Part shown: positions 6,668 to 15,442 of the stretch, piece after piece
Layout: each line of letters opens with the position of its first letter
How positions within the stretch are numbered: position 1 is the stretch's first letter
Assembly (NCBI GenBank): GCA_964490015.1
Contig: CAZBBA010000051.1
Span: 1-28,937 of the forward strand
DNA: 28,937 nt
Direction: 5' to 3'
Source: Perlabentimonas sp964490015
GTDB lineage: Bacteria > Bacteroidota > Bacteroidia > Bacteroidales > Tenuifilaceae
Notes under the pieces: model-generated
Database searches by the model: none
Told to the model about the DNA's origin: nothing
The model's input: the letters and a program-made list of their open reading frames with translations, nothing else
Translations under genes and position numbers: made by a program

Positions 6668-6736
6668 CTCGCTTAAATAATGGGCACAATTTTTATTGAA
6701 AATTGGTGTTTATACATTAAATTGCATTTGTACAAT

Positions 6737-7531
6737 ATGAGAAAAATTAACCTGTTGGCCTTTGTTCTGCTGGCTTTTGTAATTGTTTCGTGCAGCGGAT
6801 TCGATAAACTCCTCAAGAGTAGGGATTACCCCCTCATGTATAAAAAGGGGCTTGCATACTACGAGGCCAAAGATCACTACAAGTACTCCACCATATTTGA
6901 GCAGTTGACTCCAATATACAAGGGAACGCAACAAGCCGATACCATTGAGTTTTACTTGGCAAACGGTTACTACCATCAGGGAGATTATCTATTGGCTGCT
7001 CACTATTTCGATCGGTTTAGACGCGATTATCCCCGTAGTAAATTCATTGAGCAGGCGGAGTTCATGTATGCCTACTGCTTCTACAAGTCCTCACCAAGGC
7101 CTCTTCTCGACCAGGAGCCTACTCAAGCAGCTATATCAGCCTTTTCGGAATTTATCAACCGATACCCCAATTCATCGAAAAAGGCAGAGGTGAATGTTCT
7201 GCTCAAAGACCTTAGGTCTAAGTTGGTAGAAAAATCGTTCCTAAGCGCAAAGCTTTACTACGATATGCGGGATTACAAGGCGGCCATTACTGCCCTAAAG
7301 AATAGCTCTATAGAATTCCCCGATAGCCACTACCGCGAGGAGATGCTCTACATGATTTTGGATGCGTCGTACAACCTTGCCGACAACAGCGTACCCGAAA
7401 AACGCCGCGAAAGATTTCAGAACACCCTCGACGAGTACTATAACCTTCTAGGTGAATATCCCGAGACGAAGTATAAGCGTGATGCCGAAAGAATTTACGC
7501 CAACACCATAAAAGTAGTTGAAAACAAGTAA
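6737..7531 (+). CDS. bamD: Outer membrane assembly lipoprotein BamD
   Basis: 264 aa. BamD is the lipoprotein of the beta-barrel assembly machine and helps BamA insert outer membrane proteins. The ATG at 6737 is chosen over the in-frame one at 6680 because it gives a proper lipoprotein signal: MRKINLLAFVLLAFVIVSC with lipobox IVSC and C19 as the lipidated residue. The mature part is TPR-like helical pairs, for example EFYLANGYYHQGDYLLAAHY, FRRDYPRSKFIEQAEFMYAY and FSEFINRYPNSSKKAEVN, with the periodic Y/A pattern of tetratricopeptides. It is followed 14 bp later by the omega-subunit gene and heads a conserved Bacteroidota cluster. Length fits the phylum. Confidence 0.9.
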   Translation: MRKINLLAFVLLAFVIVSCSGFDKLLKSRDYPLMYKKGLAYYEAKDHYKYSTIFEQLTPIYKGTQQADTIEFYLANGYYHQGDYLLAAHYFDRFRRDYPRSKFIEQAEFMYAYCFYKSSPRPLLDQEPTQAAISAFSEFINRYPNSSKKAEVNVLLKDLRSKLVEKSFLSAKLYYDMRDYKAAITALKNSSIEFPDSHYREEMLYMILDASYNLADNSVPEKRRERFQNTLDEYYNLLGEYPETKYKRDAERIYANTIKVVENK

Positions 7532-7545
7532 AAAAAAGTAAACCT

Positions 7546-7875
7546 ATGGATTTCAAAAAGGTAACAGCACCTTTAACCACAACAACACAGGATTTCACAC
7601 AACTCGATCGTGAAACGGGAAACATCTACGAATCGGTTAGGGTTGTTGGCAAGCGCGCCAACAGGATTAGCCAGGAGATGAAGCAGGAGCTTAATCGCAA
7701 GCTAGAGGAGTTTGCCTACTACACCGATAACCTAGAGGAGGTATTCGAGAATCGTGAGCAAATTGAGATCAGCAAGTTCTACGAGCGATTGCCAAAGCCT
7801 GCCCTTATTGCGCTTCAGGAATTCCTCGACTCAAAGCTGTATCACAGGAAAAACATCGATACGCAGAATCAGTAG
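7546..7875 (+). CDS. rpoZ: RNA polymerase omega subunit, Bacteroidota type
   Basis: 109 aa. It starts MDFKKVTAPLTTTTQDFTQL, then GNIYESVRVVGKRANRIS, which is the omega/Rpb6-type pattern (a helix with R-A-x-x-I/L). The C-terminal extension (EFAYYTDNLEEVFENREQIE, then FYERLPKPALIALQEFL) is typical of the longer Bacteroidota omega. Omega binds the beta-prime subunit and aids RNA polymerase assembly. It is packed between bamD (14 bp) and coaBC (7 bp), so it is very likely co-transcribed with them, a placement common in this phylum. Confidence 0.85.
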   Translation: MDFKKVTAPLTTTTQDFTQLDRETGNIYESVRVVGKRANRISQEMKQELNRKLEEFAYYTDNLEEVFENREQIEISKFYERLPKPALIALQEFLDSKLYHRKNIDTQNQ

Positions 7876-7882
7876 GGTTTAA

Positions 7883-9088
7883 ATGGTAAAAGGGAAAAAT
7901 ATTCTCCTCGGCATCACTGGCAGTATAGCCGCTTACAAGGCGGCTACGCTGGTTCGTCTTCTGGTAAAGGAAGGCGCCAGCGTAAAGGTTGTAATGACAC
8001 CGCTTGCCAAGGAGTTTATCACTCCCCTAACCCTAGCAACGCTTTCCAAAAATCCGATCCTTGTCGATTTTTTTAATCCCGAGAATGGGGATTGGAATAG
8101 TCATGTCGATCTGGGAATCTGGGCCGATCTTTACCTAATTGCCCCTGCATCAGCAAATACCATAGCCAAAATGGCAACTGGTGTAGCCGATAACCTGTTG
8201 CTCACCTCATACCTTTCGGCAAAATGTCCCGTGATGGTTGCTCCTGCAATGGATCTGGACATGTACCAGCATACAACAACCCAAAAGAATGTTGAAACGC
8301 TTAAGGGTTACGGGAACATAATTATTGAAGCGGCCACGGGTGAACTGGCCAGCGGATTGATGGGGAAAGGCCGTATGGAAGAGCCTGAAAATATCCTTAG
8401 GGCAGTGAGCAATTTTTTTGAGAAGCAGGGTAGTTTAAGTAGTAAAAAAATTCTGGTCACTTCCGGTCCAACCTACGAGCCCATTGATCCCGTTCGCTTT
8501 ATTGGGAACCACTCGTCGGGGAAAATGGGAGCAGCAATTGCTCTAGAACTGGCTATGCGCGGTGCCCAGGTTGAATTTATTACTGGCCCAACCAAACAGC
8601 TACCCAATCATCCCTGCATTAATGTTCACCAGGTTAAAACTGCAGCAGATATGTACAAGGCCGCTCACGAGCGGTTTCCAGGCTGCGAAATTGCCATTCT
8701 TGCTGCAGCAGTTAGCGACTTTACCCCAACCCAAGTTGCACAGGAAAAGATAAAAAGGGAAGGCGACAAGTTGATAATTGAACTTATGCCAACCCACGAT
8801 ATTGCTAAGTCGCTGGGGCAAATTAAAACAAAACAGCAAACCCTTGTTGGATTTGCTCTGGAAACGGAAAATGAGTTAGACAATGCAAAGGGGAAAATTA
8901 CATCAAAAAACCTCGACTTTATTGTTCTTAACTCTACCAACGACACTGGTGCAGGATTTGATGTGGATACCAATAAAATCACCATCATCGACCGCGCTGG
9001 CAAGATTACTCCATTCCCGCTTAAGTCGAAGCAGGATGTTGCCCGTGATATAGTGGATACTCTGATTACTGGCCTTCTAAAAGCGTAA
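7883..9088 (+). CDS. coaBC: Bifunctional phosphopantothenoylcysteine synthetase/decarboxylase
   Basis: 401 aa, full length. It performs two steps of coenzyme A synthesis: CoaB joins 4'-phosphopantothenate to cysteine, and CoaC decarboxylates the product. The N-terminal CoaC flavoprotein (about 1-175) shows LGITGSIAAYKAATLVR, an active-site His in WNSHVDLG, PASANTIAKM and PAMDLDMYQH (the PxMNxxMW-type motif). The C-terminal CoaB half (about 185-401) starts ILVTSGPTYEPIDPVRFIGN and contains HSSGKMGAAIALE, AAAVSDFTP and LVGFALETEN. Both halves look intact. It lies 7 bp after rpoZ and 30 bp before the DUF4835 gene. Confidence 0.95.
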   Translation: MVKGKNILLGITGSIAAYKAATLVRLLVKEGASVKVVMTPLAKEFITPLTLATLSKNPILVDFFNPENGDWNSHVDLGIWADLYLIAPASANTIAKMATGVADNLLLTSYLSAKCPVMVAPAMDLDMYQHTTTQKNVETLKGYGNIIIEAATGELASGLMGKGRMEEPENILRAVSNFFEKQGSLSSKKILVTSGPTYEPIDPVRFIGNHSSGKMGAAIALELAMRGAQVEFITGPTKQLPNHPCINVHQVKTAADMYKAAHERFPGCEIAILAAAVSDFTPTQVAQEKIKREGDKLIIELMPTHDIAKSLGQIKTKQQTLVGFALETENELDNAKGKITSKNLDFIVLNSTNDTGAGFDVDTNKITIIDRAGKITPFPLKSKQDVARDIVDTLITGLLKA

Positions 9089-9118
9089 CACATAGCTTCA
9101 AACCACAAACGTTCGGCT

Positions 9119-10051
9119 ATGCAAAACCTAAAGAAATTTCTTGCTGTTCTTACTCTGTTAGCGATTCACTCATTTACTTTTGCGCAAGAGTTACGGTGCA
9201 ACGTACAGATAAACTCCCAGAAGATTCAGGGCACAAATCGCCAGCTATTTCAAACCCTGCAAACGGCTATTTACGAGTTCATGAACAACACCTCGTGGAC
9301 AAATCACATCTACGGGCAGGACGAACGCATTGAGTGTACTGTTAGCCTTACCCTTAATGAGCAAATTGGCTCCAACGAGTTCCGTGGATCTATCCAAGTG
9401 CAATCGCGCAGGCCCATTTTTGGTACATCGTACAATACCACCATGCTTAATATTGTCGATAATAACCTGCAGTTCCGATATATTGAGTTCGATCCGCTGG
9501 AGTTCTCCGATACAAGACATGCCAACAACTTAACATCTATACTGGCATACTACGCTTACATTATTCTTGGGTTTGATTACGATTCGTTCTCCTACTTAGG
9601 GGGTAGTGAGTACTTCCAGAAAGCCGAACGGATTGTTAACAATGCTCAGAATTCAACCGATGGCGAACGGGGCTGGAAGGCCTACGAAGGTAATCGCAAG
9701 AATAGGTACTGGCTAATTGAGAATATCATCAACCCAAAATATAGGCCTATACGTGAGGTGAACTACAAGTATCATCGCATGGGTTTCGACCGTATGAGCG
9801 ACAAGCTGGTTGAGGGTCGTGCCGAAATTGCCGAAGTGCTAACCAGCATTCAACGGGTTTACCGCGAGAAACCCGATCCTTACATGTATCTGCTTCAGGT
9901 TTTTTTCGATGCTAAAAGCGATGAACTGGTGAGCCTTTTCACCGAATCCTTCCCTGCCGAGAAAACTCGCGTTGTGAATATCCTAACTGAGGTCGATAAT
10001 GCCAATGCATCAAAATACAATCGCATTAACACCAGCGGCATCAACCAGTAA
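9119..10051 (+). CDS. DUF4835 family exported protein
   Basis: 310 aa. A Sec signal peptide (MQNLKKFLAVLTLLAIHSFT, then FAQ) is predicted to be cut after about residue 22. The mature protein starts ELRCNVQINSQKIQGTN, contains FQTLQTAIYEFMNNTSWT and FNPI-like IEFDPLEFSDTRHANNL, and has the tyrosine-rich ILAYYAYIILGFDYDSFSYL stretch. These features are characteristic of DUF4835, a Bacteroidota-specific periplasmic family that commonly sits between coaBC and recN. Some annotation sources link the family to type IX secretion (PorD). I recall that without certainty, and nothing in this sequence proves it, although a T9SS cargo is encoded in the same window. Confidence 0.85.
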   Translation: MQNLKKFLAVLTLLAIHSFTFAQELRCNVQINSQKIQGTNRQLFQTLQTAIYEFMNNTSWTNHIYGQDERIECTVSLTLNEQIGSNEFRGSIQVQSRRPIFGTSYNTTMLNIVDNNLQFRYIEFDPLEFSDTRHANNLTSILAYYAYIILGFDYDSFSYLGGSEYFQKAERIVNNAQNSTDGERGWKAYEGNRKNRYWLIENIINPKYRPIREVNYKYHRMGFDRMSDKLVEGRAEIAEVLTSIQRVYREKPDPYMYLLQVFFDAKSDELVSLFTESFPAEKTRVVNILTEVDNANASKYNRINTSGINQ

Positions 10052-10092
10052 GTAATGGTTCTGCTGCTGTAATGTACTAACTTTTTGGGGTC

Positions 10093-11757
10093 ATGCTTAA
10101 AAATCTTATAGTACAGAATTACGCCCTAATAGATAACCTTGAAATCCCATTTCATCAGGGTTTAAATATTATTACCGGTGAAACCGGAGCCGGGAAATCG
10201 ATTATACTTGGGGCGCTGGGTCTAATCCTTGGTAATAGGGCTGAGACAAACGTGCTAAAAAACAAGGAAAAACCCTGCGTGGTTGAGGGGATTTTCCACC
10301 TCGAGGGATACAACCTGCAAGATTTTTTTGCCGACAATGATATAGAATATAGCCACCTAACCTCTATTCGAAGACATATTAATCCTGCCGGAAAGTCCCG
10401 AGCATTTGTCAATGAAATTCCTGTAACCCTGAATACTCTTAAGGATTTAGTAAGTCAAATTATCGATATTCACTCGCAGCACGAGAATCTGCTCCTTTCC
10501 GATAGTACATTTCAGCTGTCGGTGCTCGACTCGTACACCGAAAACACCCAAAGAATTAGTAACTACCGGCAATATTTTGAAGAATACAAGACCCTTAAGT
10601 TTGAGCTAGAGGAATTACACGCCCAATCGCAGCAGGCAAAAGCGGATCTCGATTACCTACAATTCCAACTTAACCAACTCGATGAGGCTAAGCTGAAAGT
10701 AGGCGAAGATGCAGAGTTGGAAAATCTACAACAGCAACTTGCCCACGCCGAGGAGATTAAATCGTCGCTATTGAATGCCTATAATTTGCTGAATTCCGAC
10801 GAGAACTCAATCCTTATGTGGTTGAAGGATGCCGAAGCCTCACTGAGTAAAATTGCTGGATTTTACGCTGCAGCAAACGAAATGAGCAAGCGAATCGAGA
10901 GCTGTAGGCTGGAACTTAAAGATCTGGCTCACGAAATTGAGGTGAAAAATGAGAAGGTTGAGCTCGATCCTAGTGAGCTCGAGGCCGTTTCTCAACGTCT
11001 CGATATGCTGCTTAATCTTCAGCAAAAGCATAGGGTGAGTAGTTCCGAGGAACTAATTGCAATACGCGATAACCTTAGGATTCGGGTAGATGAGATTACT
11101 AGTTACGATCATGTAATCGAAAGGAAAACTCAAGAACTAGCGGCCTGCAAATCAAAGGCAATGTCACTTGCTGAGGAAATTAGTAGAGCAAGAAAAGGAG
11201 GCAGTGCTAAATTTGAGGAAAGCATTAAAGCGTTACTCACTCAGCTGGGAATGCCCTATGCCGACTTCAAGGTCGATTTTATTAGGCTCTCCGACTTTAA
11301 CCCCTACGGGATTGATAAGGTTACATTTCTGTTCTCGGCCAACAAGCAAGTATCTCTAAACGAGCTGTCGAAAGTAGCTTCGGGTGGTGAACTGTCGAGG
11401 CTGATGCTTAGCCTTAAATCGCTGATGGTAAAAACCAAAGGGCTCCCCACAATCATCCTCGATGAGATAGATACCGGAGTCTCGGGCGAGGTTGCCGATA
11501 AGGTTGGGAATATCATTAACGCAATGGCTCAGAGCATGCAGGTGATAAATATAACACACTTACCCCAAATTGCCAGCAAGGGCAATCATCATTACCTTGT
11601 ATACAAGGAGAATAATCACGAAACTTCCATCACCCAAATAAAACTCCTTAATAAGGAGGAGCGCATACTGGAAATAGCAAAAATGCTTAGCGGGGAAAAA
11701 ATTTCGGATGCCGCCATAGTAAATGCCAAGCATCTACTAAGCAAATCATTAGGTTGA
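10093..11757 (+). CDS. recN: DNA repair protein RecN
   Basis: 554 aa, full length. RecN is an SMC-like ATPase acting in recombinational repair of double-strand breaks. Walker A GETGAGKS is at residues 29-36 and is preceded by MLKNLIVQNYALIDNLEIPF. Long coiled-coil stretches occupy about 150-370 (ELEELHAQSQQAKADLDYLQ, then LENLQQQLAHAEEI). The ABC signature SGGELSRLMLSLK is near 430, Walker B TIILDEIDTGVSG is near 452-463, and the H-loop region QVINITHLPQIAS is near 485. It is the last gene of the bamD-rpoZ-coaBC-DUF4835-recN run, 41 bp after the previous gene. No terminator is obvious after it, but fabI has its own promoter downstream. Confidence 0.95.
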   Translation: MLKNLIVQNYALIDNLEIPFHQGLNIITGETGAGKSIILGALGLILGNRAETNVLKNKEKPCVVEGIFHLEGYNLQDFFADNDIEYSHLTSIRRHINPAGKSRAFVNEIPVTLNTLKDLVSQIIDIHSQHENLLLSDSTFQLSVLDSYTENTQRISNYRQYFEEYKTLKFELEELHAQSQQAKADLDYLQFQLNQLDEAKLKVGEDAELENLQQQLAHAEEIKSSLLNAYNLLNSDENSILMWLKDAEASLSKIAGFYAAANEMSKRIESCRLELKDLAHEIEVKNEKVELDPSELEAVSQRLDMLLNLQQKHRVSSSEELIAIRDNLRIRVDEITSYDHVIERKTQELAACKSKAMSLAEEISRARKGGSAKFEESIKALLTQLGMPYADFKVDFIRLSDFNPYGIDKVTFLFSANKQVSLNELSKVASGGELSRLMLSLKSLMVKTKGLPTIILDEIDTGVSGEVADKVGNIINAMAQSMQVINITHLPQIASKGNHHYLVYKENNHETSITQIKLLNKEERILEIAKMLSGEKISDAAIVNAKHLLSKSLG

Positions 11758-11784
11758 TTTCATGTAATTCTTTTTCGCAAATAT

Positions 11785-11817
11785 TTTGGCAAAACGAACA
11801 TCGTGAGGATATATTTG
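11785..11817 (+). promoter_or_regulatory. Promoter of fabI (-33 TTTG / -7 TATATTTG)
   Basis: TTTG at 11785-11788 and TATATTTG at 11810-11817 are separated by 21 nt and match the Bacteroidota sigma-ABfr consensus TTTG / TAnnTTTG. Transcription would start near 11824, leaving a leader of about 60 nt before the fabI ATG. Confidence 0.6.
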
Positions 11818-11883
11818 TTTAACTAGACTGGTTAAATGAGCGTCTAAATTTATTTTGATTAATATTCATCAACACTATATAGT

Positions 11884-12723
11884 ATGGCTAATAATTTACT
11901 CAAAGGAAAGAAGGGAATCATTTTTGGAGCGCTAAATGAGAGTTCCATTGCATGGCATGTGGCCGAGATGGCACATGCCGAGGGTGCAGAGCTTGTGCTA
12001 ACCAACACTGCTGTGGCAATGCGGATGGGCTCTATAGATGAACTCGCTAAAAAATGCAATGCCCTACTCCTTGCTGCCGACGCCACCAGCGTTGAGGATT
12101 TACAGAATCTATTCCAAAAAGCGATGGAGCACTTTGGTGGAAAAGTCGATTTTGTTCTTCATTCCATTGGGATGTCACCCAACGTTCGCAAAGGCAGAAC
12201 CTACGACGATTTGGATTACCACAACTTCTCAAAAACCCTCGATATTTCTGCCATTTCATTTCACAAGATGCTGCAGGTAGCATGGAAACTCGATGCGATA
12301 AACGAGTGGGGATCGGTACTTGCGCTATCCTACATCGCCGCTCAGCGCACACTTTATGGCTACAACGATATGGCTGATGCCAAGGCTCTGCTCGAATCCA
12401 TAGCGCGTAGTTTTGGCTACATCTTTGGCCGCGAGCGAAAAGTGAGGATTAATACCATCTCCCAGTCGCCCACCCTCACAACCGCTGGTAGCGGTGTAAT
12501 GGGTTTTGAAGGTCTGCTAGACTTTACCGACCGGATGTCGCCACTGGGCAATGCCGATGCCCACGAGTGCGCTGGATTCTGTATTACCCTGTTCAGCGAT
12601 CTAACCCGTAAAATCACCATGCAGAACCTTTACCACGATGGAGGTTTCTCCAGCATGGGTATGAGCCAACGTGCCATGGCGGTTTACAACAAAAACCTTG
12701 ACGAGTGCAGGGATTGCCAGTAA
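11884..12723 (+). CDS. fabI: Enoyl-[acyl-carrier-protein] reductase FabI
   Basis: 279 aa. It reduces trans-2-enoyl-ACP with NAD(P)H, the last step of each fatty-acid elongation cycle. FabI-type features are the atypical Rossmann start KKGIIFGALNESSIAWHVAE (family usual: GVANxxSIAWxIA), VDFVLHSIGMSP, and catalytic YNDMADAK with Y160, M163 and K167 in the Y-x6-K spacing. RINTISQSPTLTTAGSGV follows in the place of the usual RVNAISAGPxxTLA. The C-terminus ends DECRDCQ, a short extension with CxxC. It stands alone with its own promoter and shares a bidirectional terminator with the convergent sigma-factor gene. Other short-chain dehydrogenases are less likely given the YxxMxxxK pattern. Confidence 0.9.
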   Translation: MANNLLKGKKGIIFGALNESSIAWHVAEMAHAEGAELVLTNTAVAMRMGSIDELAKKCNALLLAADATSVEDLQNLFQKAMEHFGGKVDFVLHSIGMSPNVRKGRTYDDLDYHNFSKTLDISAISFHKMLQVAWKLDAINEWGSVLALSYIAAQRTLYGYNDMADAKALLESIARSFGYIFGRERKVRINTISQSPTLTTAGSGVMGFEGLLDFTDRMSPLGNADAHECAGFCITLFSDLTRKITMQNLYHDGGFSSMGMSQRAMAVYNKNLDECRDCQ

Positions 12724-12745
12724 ATTCAGAAAACTATGGATAATG

Positions 12746-12772
12746 AAAAAGCCCCTTCTCAGGGGCTTTTTT
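12746..12772. terminator. Bidirectional terminator between fabI and the sigma-factor gene
   Basis: AAAAAGCCCC and GGGGCTTTTTT form a stem with a 6-nt loop. A-tracts on one side and T-tracts on the other let it end both convergent transcripts. It is 23 nt past the fabI stop and 10 nt from the rpoD stop. Confidence 0.9.
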
Positions 12773-12781
12773 GTTGGGTTA

Positions 12782-13642
12782 TTAACCCAAGTATGCTTTT
12801 AGCAGTTTGCTTCGCGAAGTATGACGAAGTCGCCTAATGGCTTTCTCTTTAATCTGACGAACACGCTCACGAGTTAGGCCAAACTTTTCGCCAATCTCCT
12901 CAAGCGTCATCTCCTGGCAGCTAATGCCAAAGAAAAGCTTGATAATATCACGTTCTCTTTCGGTAAGGGTAGCCAACGAACGATCAATCTCACGGCAAAG
13001 CGACTCGTTAAGCAACGATTTATCGGCATTGGGCGAATCGCTATTAACCAGCACATCCAGAAGGCTATTTTCCTCGCCATCAACAAAGGGAGCGTCAACC
13101 GACACGTGACGACCAGATACCCGAAGGGTATCTGCAACCTTTTCCTTAGGGAGTTCCAACAAATCGGCAAGTTCTTCGGGCGAAGGAGTCCTTTCGAACT
13201 GCTGCTCAAACTTGGAGAAAGCCTTATTTATCTTATTAAGAGAGCCAACTTGGTTAAGGGGAAGCCTTACAATACGCGACTGCTCGGCAAGCGCCTGCAG
13301 AATCGATTGCCTAATCCACCATACGGCGTAGGAGATGAACTTAAACCCACGAGTCTCATCGAACTTCTCGGCAGCCTTAATCAATCCAAGGTTCCCCTCG
13401 TTGATCAAGTCGGGTAAACTAAGCCCTTGATTCTGATATTGTTTAGCCACAGAAACCACAAAGCGTAAGTTTGCCCGAGTAAGCTTTTCAAGCGCTTCCT
13501 GATCGCCCTTTTTGATACGCTGGGCGAGTTCTACCTCCTCCTCAACCGTGATCAATTCCTCTTTTCCAATCTCCTGTAGGTACTTATCAAGCGAAGCACT
13601 CTCCCTGTTTGTAATTGATTTTGTAATCTTAAGTTGTCTCAT
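12782..13642 (-). CDS. rpoD: Primary sigma factor RpoD (Bacteroidota short type)
   Basis: 286 aa. It is the housekeeping sigma-70 family factor that recognises the unusual TTTG/TAnnTTTG promoters of this phylum. Region 1.1 is absent, as is usual here. Region 1.2 starts SASLDKYLQEIGKEELIT. Region 2 contains RFVVSVAKQYQNQGLSLPDL, INEGNLGLIKAAEKFDETRG and SYAVWWIRQSI. Region 3 has RIVRLPLNQVGSLNKINKAF. The region 4 helix-turn-helix is MTLEEIGEKFGLTRERVRQI near residues 248-267. The gene is monocistronic, convergent with fabI across a shared terminator. A 200-bp upstream region separates it from the protease gene. Only a weak TATACTTG (one mismatch to TAnnTTTG) was seen there. Confidence 0.95.
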   Translation of the reverse strand: MRQLKITKSITNRESASLDKYLQEIGKEELITVEEEVELAQRIKKGDQEALEKLTRANLRFVVSVAKQYQNQGLSLPDLINEGNLGLIKAAEKFDETRGFKFISYAVWWIRQSILQALAEQSRIVRLPLNQVGSLNKINKAFSKFEQQFERTPSPEELADLLELPKEKVADTLRVSGRHVSVDAPFVDGEENSLLDVLVNSDSPNADKSLLNESLCREIDRSLATLTERERDIIKLFFGISCQEMTLEEIGEKFGLTRERVRQIKEKAIRRLRHTSRSKLLKAYLG

Positions 13643-13787
13643 CTCAAACCGTTAAATTTTCACGAAGTTATGGCAATTTGAATATAAAGTCAAGTATAAA
13701 ACGTTGATAGCAAGTTATTGTTGAAAAGTTATGCAACAAAAAAAAATCCGAGTAAACCCCTAAAAAAGCCCGCAAAGATAATAAATA

Positions 13788-13814
13788 TTGCGGCTAGAAA
13801 GAATCTAACCGCAA
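13788..13814 (-). terminator. Terminator after the HtrA/Deg protease gene
   Basis: On the minus strand TTGCGGTTAG pairs with CTAGCCGCAA (10 bp, one G-U) around a 7-nt loop and is followed by TATTTATTATC. The T-tract is interrupted, so efficiency is uncertain. The position 29 nt past the stop fits. Confidence 0.65.
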
Positions 13815-13842
13815 CATTTAGTTAAAATCTTTATGGTAAATC

Positions 13843-15294
13843 CTATAATCCAATGGCGTAGTATGCCACTAAACCGTTGGGATATACACCCTCAATAAGA
13901 ACTCCTCCTGACAAAGTGGATAGGGTTTGATAAAGTTCCTGAACTGATGTTACGCTTGTACGGTTAACTCGGGTTATAATAAATCCTTCCTTAACACCTT
14001 GTTCCTTAAGCTTTCCATCCTTAAGCTTTACAACCTGCAAACCGTTTCTAACGCCAAGCCTCCGCATAAGGTTTGCATCGACTTCTTTGAGTTCAGCGCC
14101 CAGTACATCAACTATCTGGTCGGACTTAACCACCTCGAATCCACCCCTCATGTTACGTAGGACAACCTCATATTGTTTCTTTTTGTTACCCCTATTTACC
14201 AGAATTTCTACCTTATCCTTTGGCCTAAACTTACTTATCTGTTCTTGGAGCTGATTTGGCGAGTTTACCTCAATGCCATTAACCTCGAGAATAACATCAC
14301 CCTCCTTTAAGCCAACGGCTTCGGCAGCACCGCCTTCGGAGACACCGCCAATATAAACACCCTTTAAATCCTTAATCTTCTTTTCCTCGGCCAGTTTGGG
14401 TGTAAGCTCACTGATGGAAACGCCCAGAAGGGCTCTCTGAACCTCGCCAAACTCAATTATGTCGAGCGCAACCTTTTGGGCAATGGATGTTGGGACTGCG
14501 AATGAGTATCCTGCAAAATTGCCTGTTTGCGAAGCTATAGCTGTATTTATTCCTACCAACTCGCCTTTGAGGTTAACTAATGCACCTCCACTGTTACCAG
14601 GATTAACCGCAGCATCGGTTTGGATAAACGACTCAATGGCGTACTGATTTGAGAGGATATTAATATTACGCGCCTTTGCACTAACAATTCCAGCTGTAAC
14701 CGTTGAATTAAGATTAAAGGGGTTTCCTACAGCAAGCACCCACTCTCCCACCTTTAAATTCTCGGAATTGCCAAATGGTACAAATGGGAGGTTTGGGGCA
14801 TCAATTTTAATTACAGCCAAGTCGGTGCTAGGGTCACGACCAATTACCTTTGCATCAAAGGTACGCTTATCGTTTAACACCACCTCGATGTTATCGGCCC
14901 TGTCGATTACATGGTTATTTGTGATAATATAACCGTCGTTAGAAATAATTACCCCTGATCCGGAGCCCATTACTGGCTGTGAATCGCGTTGGCGAGGGCC
15001 AAAAAAGAAATCGTAAAAGGGGTTGCCAAACGAGTAGTCGGGTTGCGTTCGCATGGCCTTTGTTTTAACGTGAACCACCCCGTGAATAGTTCTCTCGGCA
15101 GCAAAGGTAAAATCGGTAATTTCTCCAGTGCTTGTAGCAAACGCCGCAAGGCTAACAGGCATGGTGTCATGAACTGAGACGGGTATGTGTTTAATTACAG
15201 GCGACTGCTTGTCGAAATACTGGGTTGAAAAGAAAACCACGAGTCCACCAATGATGGAGAAAAGGAGTGGTGTAAAAAATCTATTTGTTTTCAT
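13843..15294 (-). CDS. HtrA/Deg-family periplasmic serine protease (Do)
   Basis: 483 aa from the ATG at 15294. An upstream in-frame TTG at 15303 is less likely. It is a periplasmic quality-control protease and chaperone that degrades misfolded envelope proteins. An N-terminal hydrophobic segment (FFTPLLFSIIGGLVVFFSTQ) serves as signal or anchor. The trypsin-like domain has the full triad: H128 in TNNHVI, D158 in DPSTDLAVIKI and S235 in NPGNSGGAL. Two PDZ domains follow. PDZ1 is about 290-380 (LLGVSISELTPKLAEEKK, GVYIGGVSEGGAAEAVGLKE, GDVILEVNG). PDZ2 is about 395-483 and more diverged (DVLGAELKEVD, VKEGFIITRVN). The protein is DegP/DegQ-like, but I do not pick one symbol. It is monocistronic with its own terminator. 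Confidence 0.92.
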   Translation of the reverse strand: MKTNRFFTPLLFSIIGGLVVFFSTQYFDKQSPVIKHIPVSVHDTMPVSLAAFATSTGEITDFTFAAERTIHGVVHVKTKAMRTQPDYSFGNPFYDFFFGPRQRDSQPVMGSGSGVIISNDGYIITNNHVIDRADNIEVVLNDKRTFDAKVIGRDPSTDLAVIKIDAPNLPFVPFGNSENLKVGEWVLAVGNPFNLNSTVTAGIVSAKARNINILSNQYAIESFIQTDAAVNPGNSGGALVNLKGELVGINTAIASQTGNFAGYSFAVPTSIAQKVALDIIEFGEVQRALLGVSISELTPKLAEEKKIKDLKGVYIGGVSEGGAAEAVGLKEGDVILEVNGIEVNSPNQLQEQISKFRPKDKVEILVNRGNKKKQYEVVLRNMRGGFEVVKSDQIVDVLGAELKEVDANLMRRLGVRNGLQVVKLKDGKLKEQGVKEGFIITRVNRTSVTSVQELYQTLSTLSGGVLIEGVYPNGLVAYYAIGL

Positions 15295-15442
15295 AACATT
15301 CAATTTTAAGTTTCATCATGAAAACGAACAAAACCCATACCTTATGATATTAGTATACTGATTGTTAACACACCTTAACACATCTGTCAGTATTTCTGCC
15401 AGAAAATGAGCGAAGTCGGAAAAAAGTGCAGTTAGCGATGTG

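Noticed and set aside
6680..6736. N-terminal extension of BamD from the ATG at 6680
   Set aside because: It would bury the lipoprotein signal. Starting at 6737 places the lipobox Cys at residue 19.
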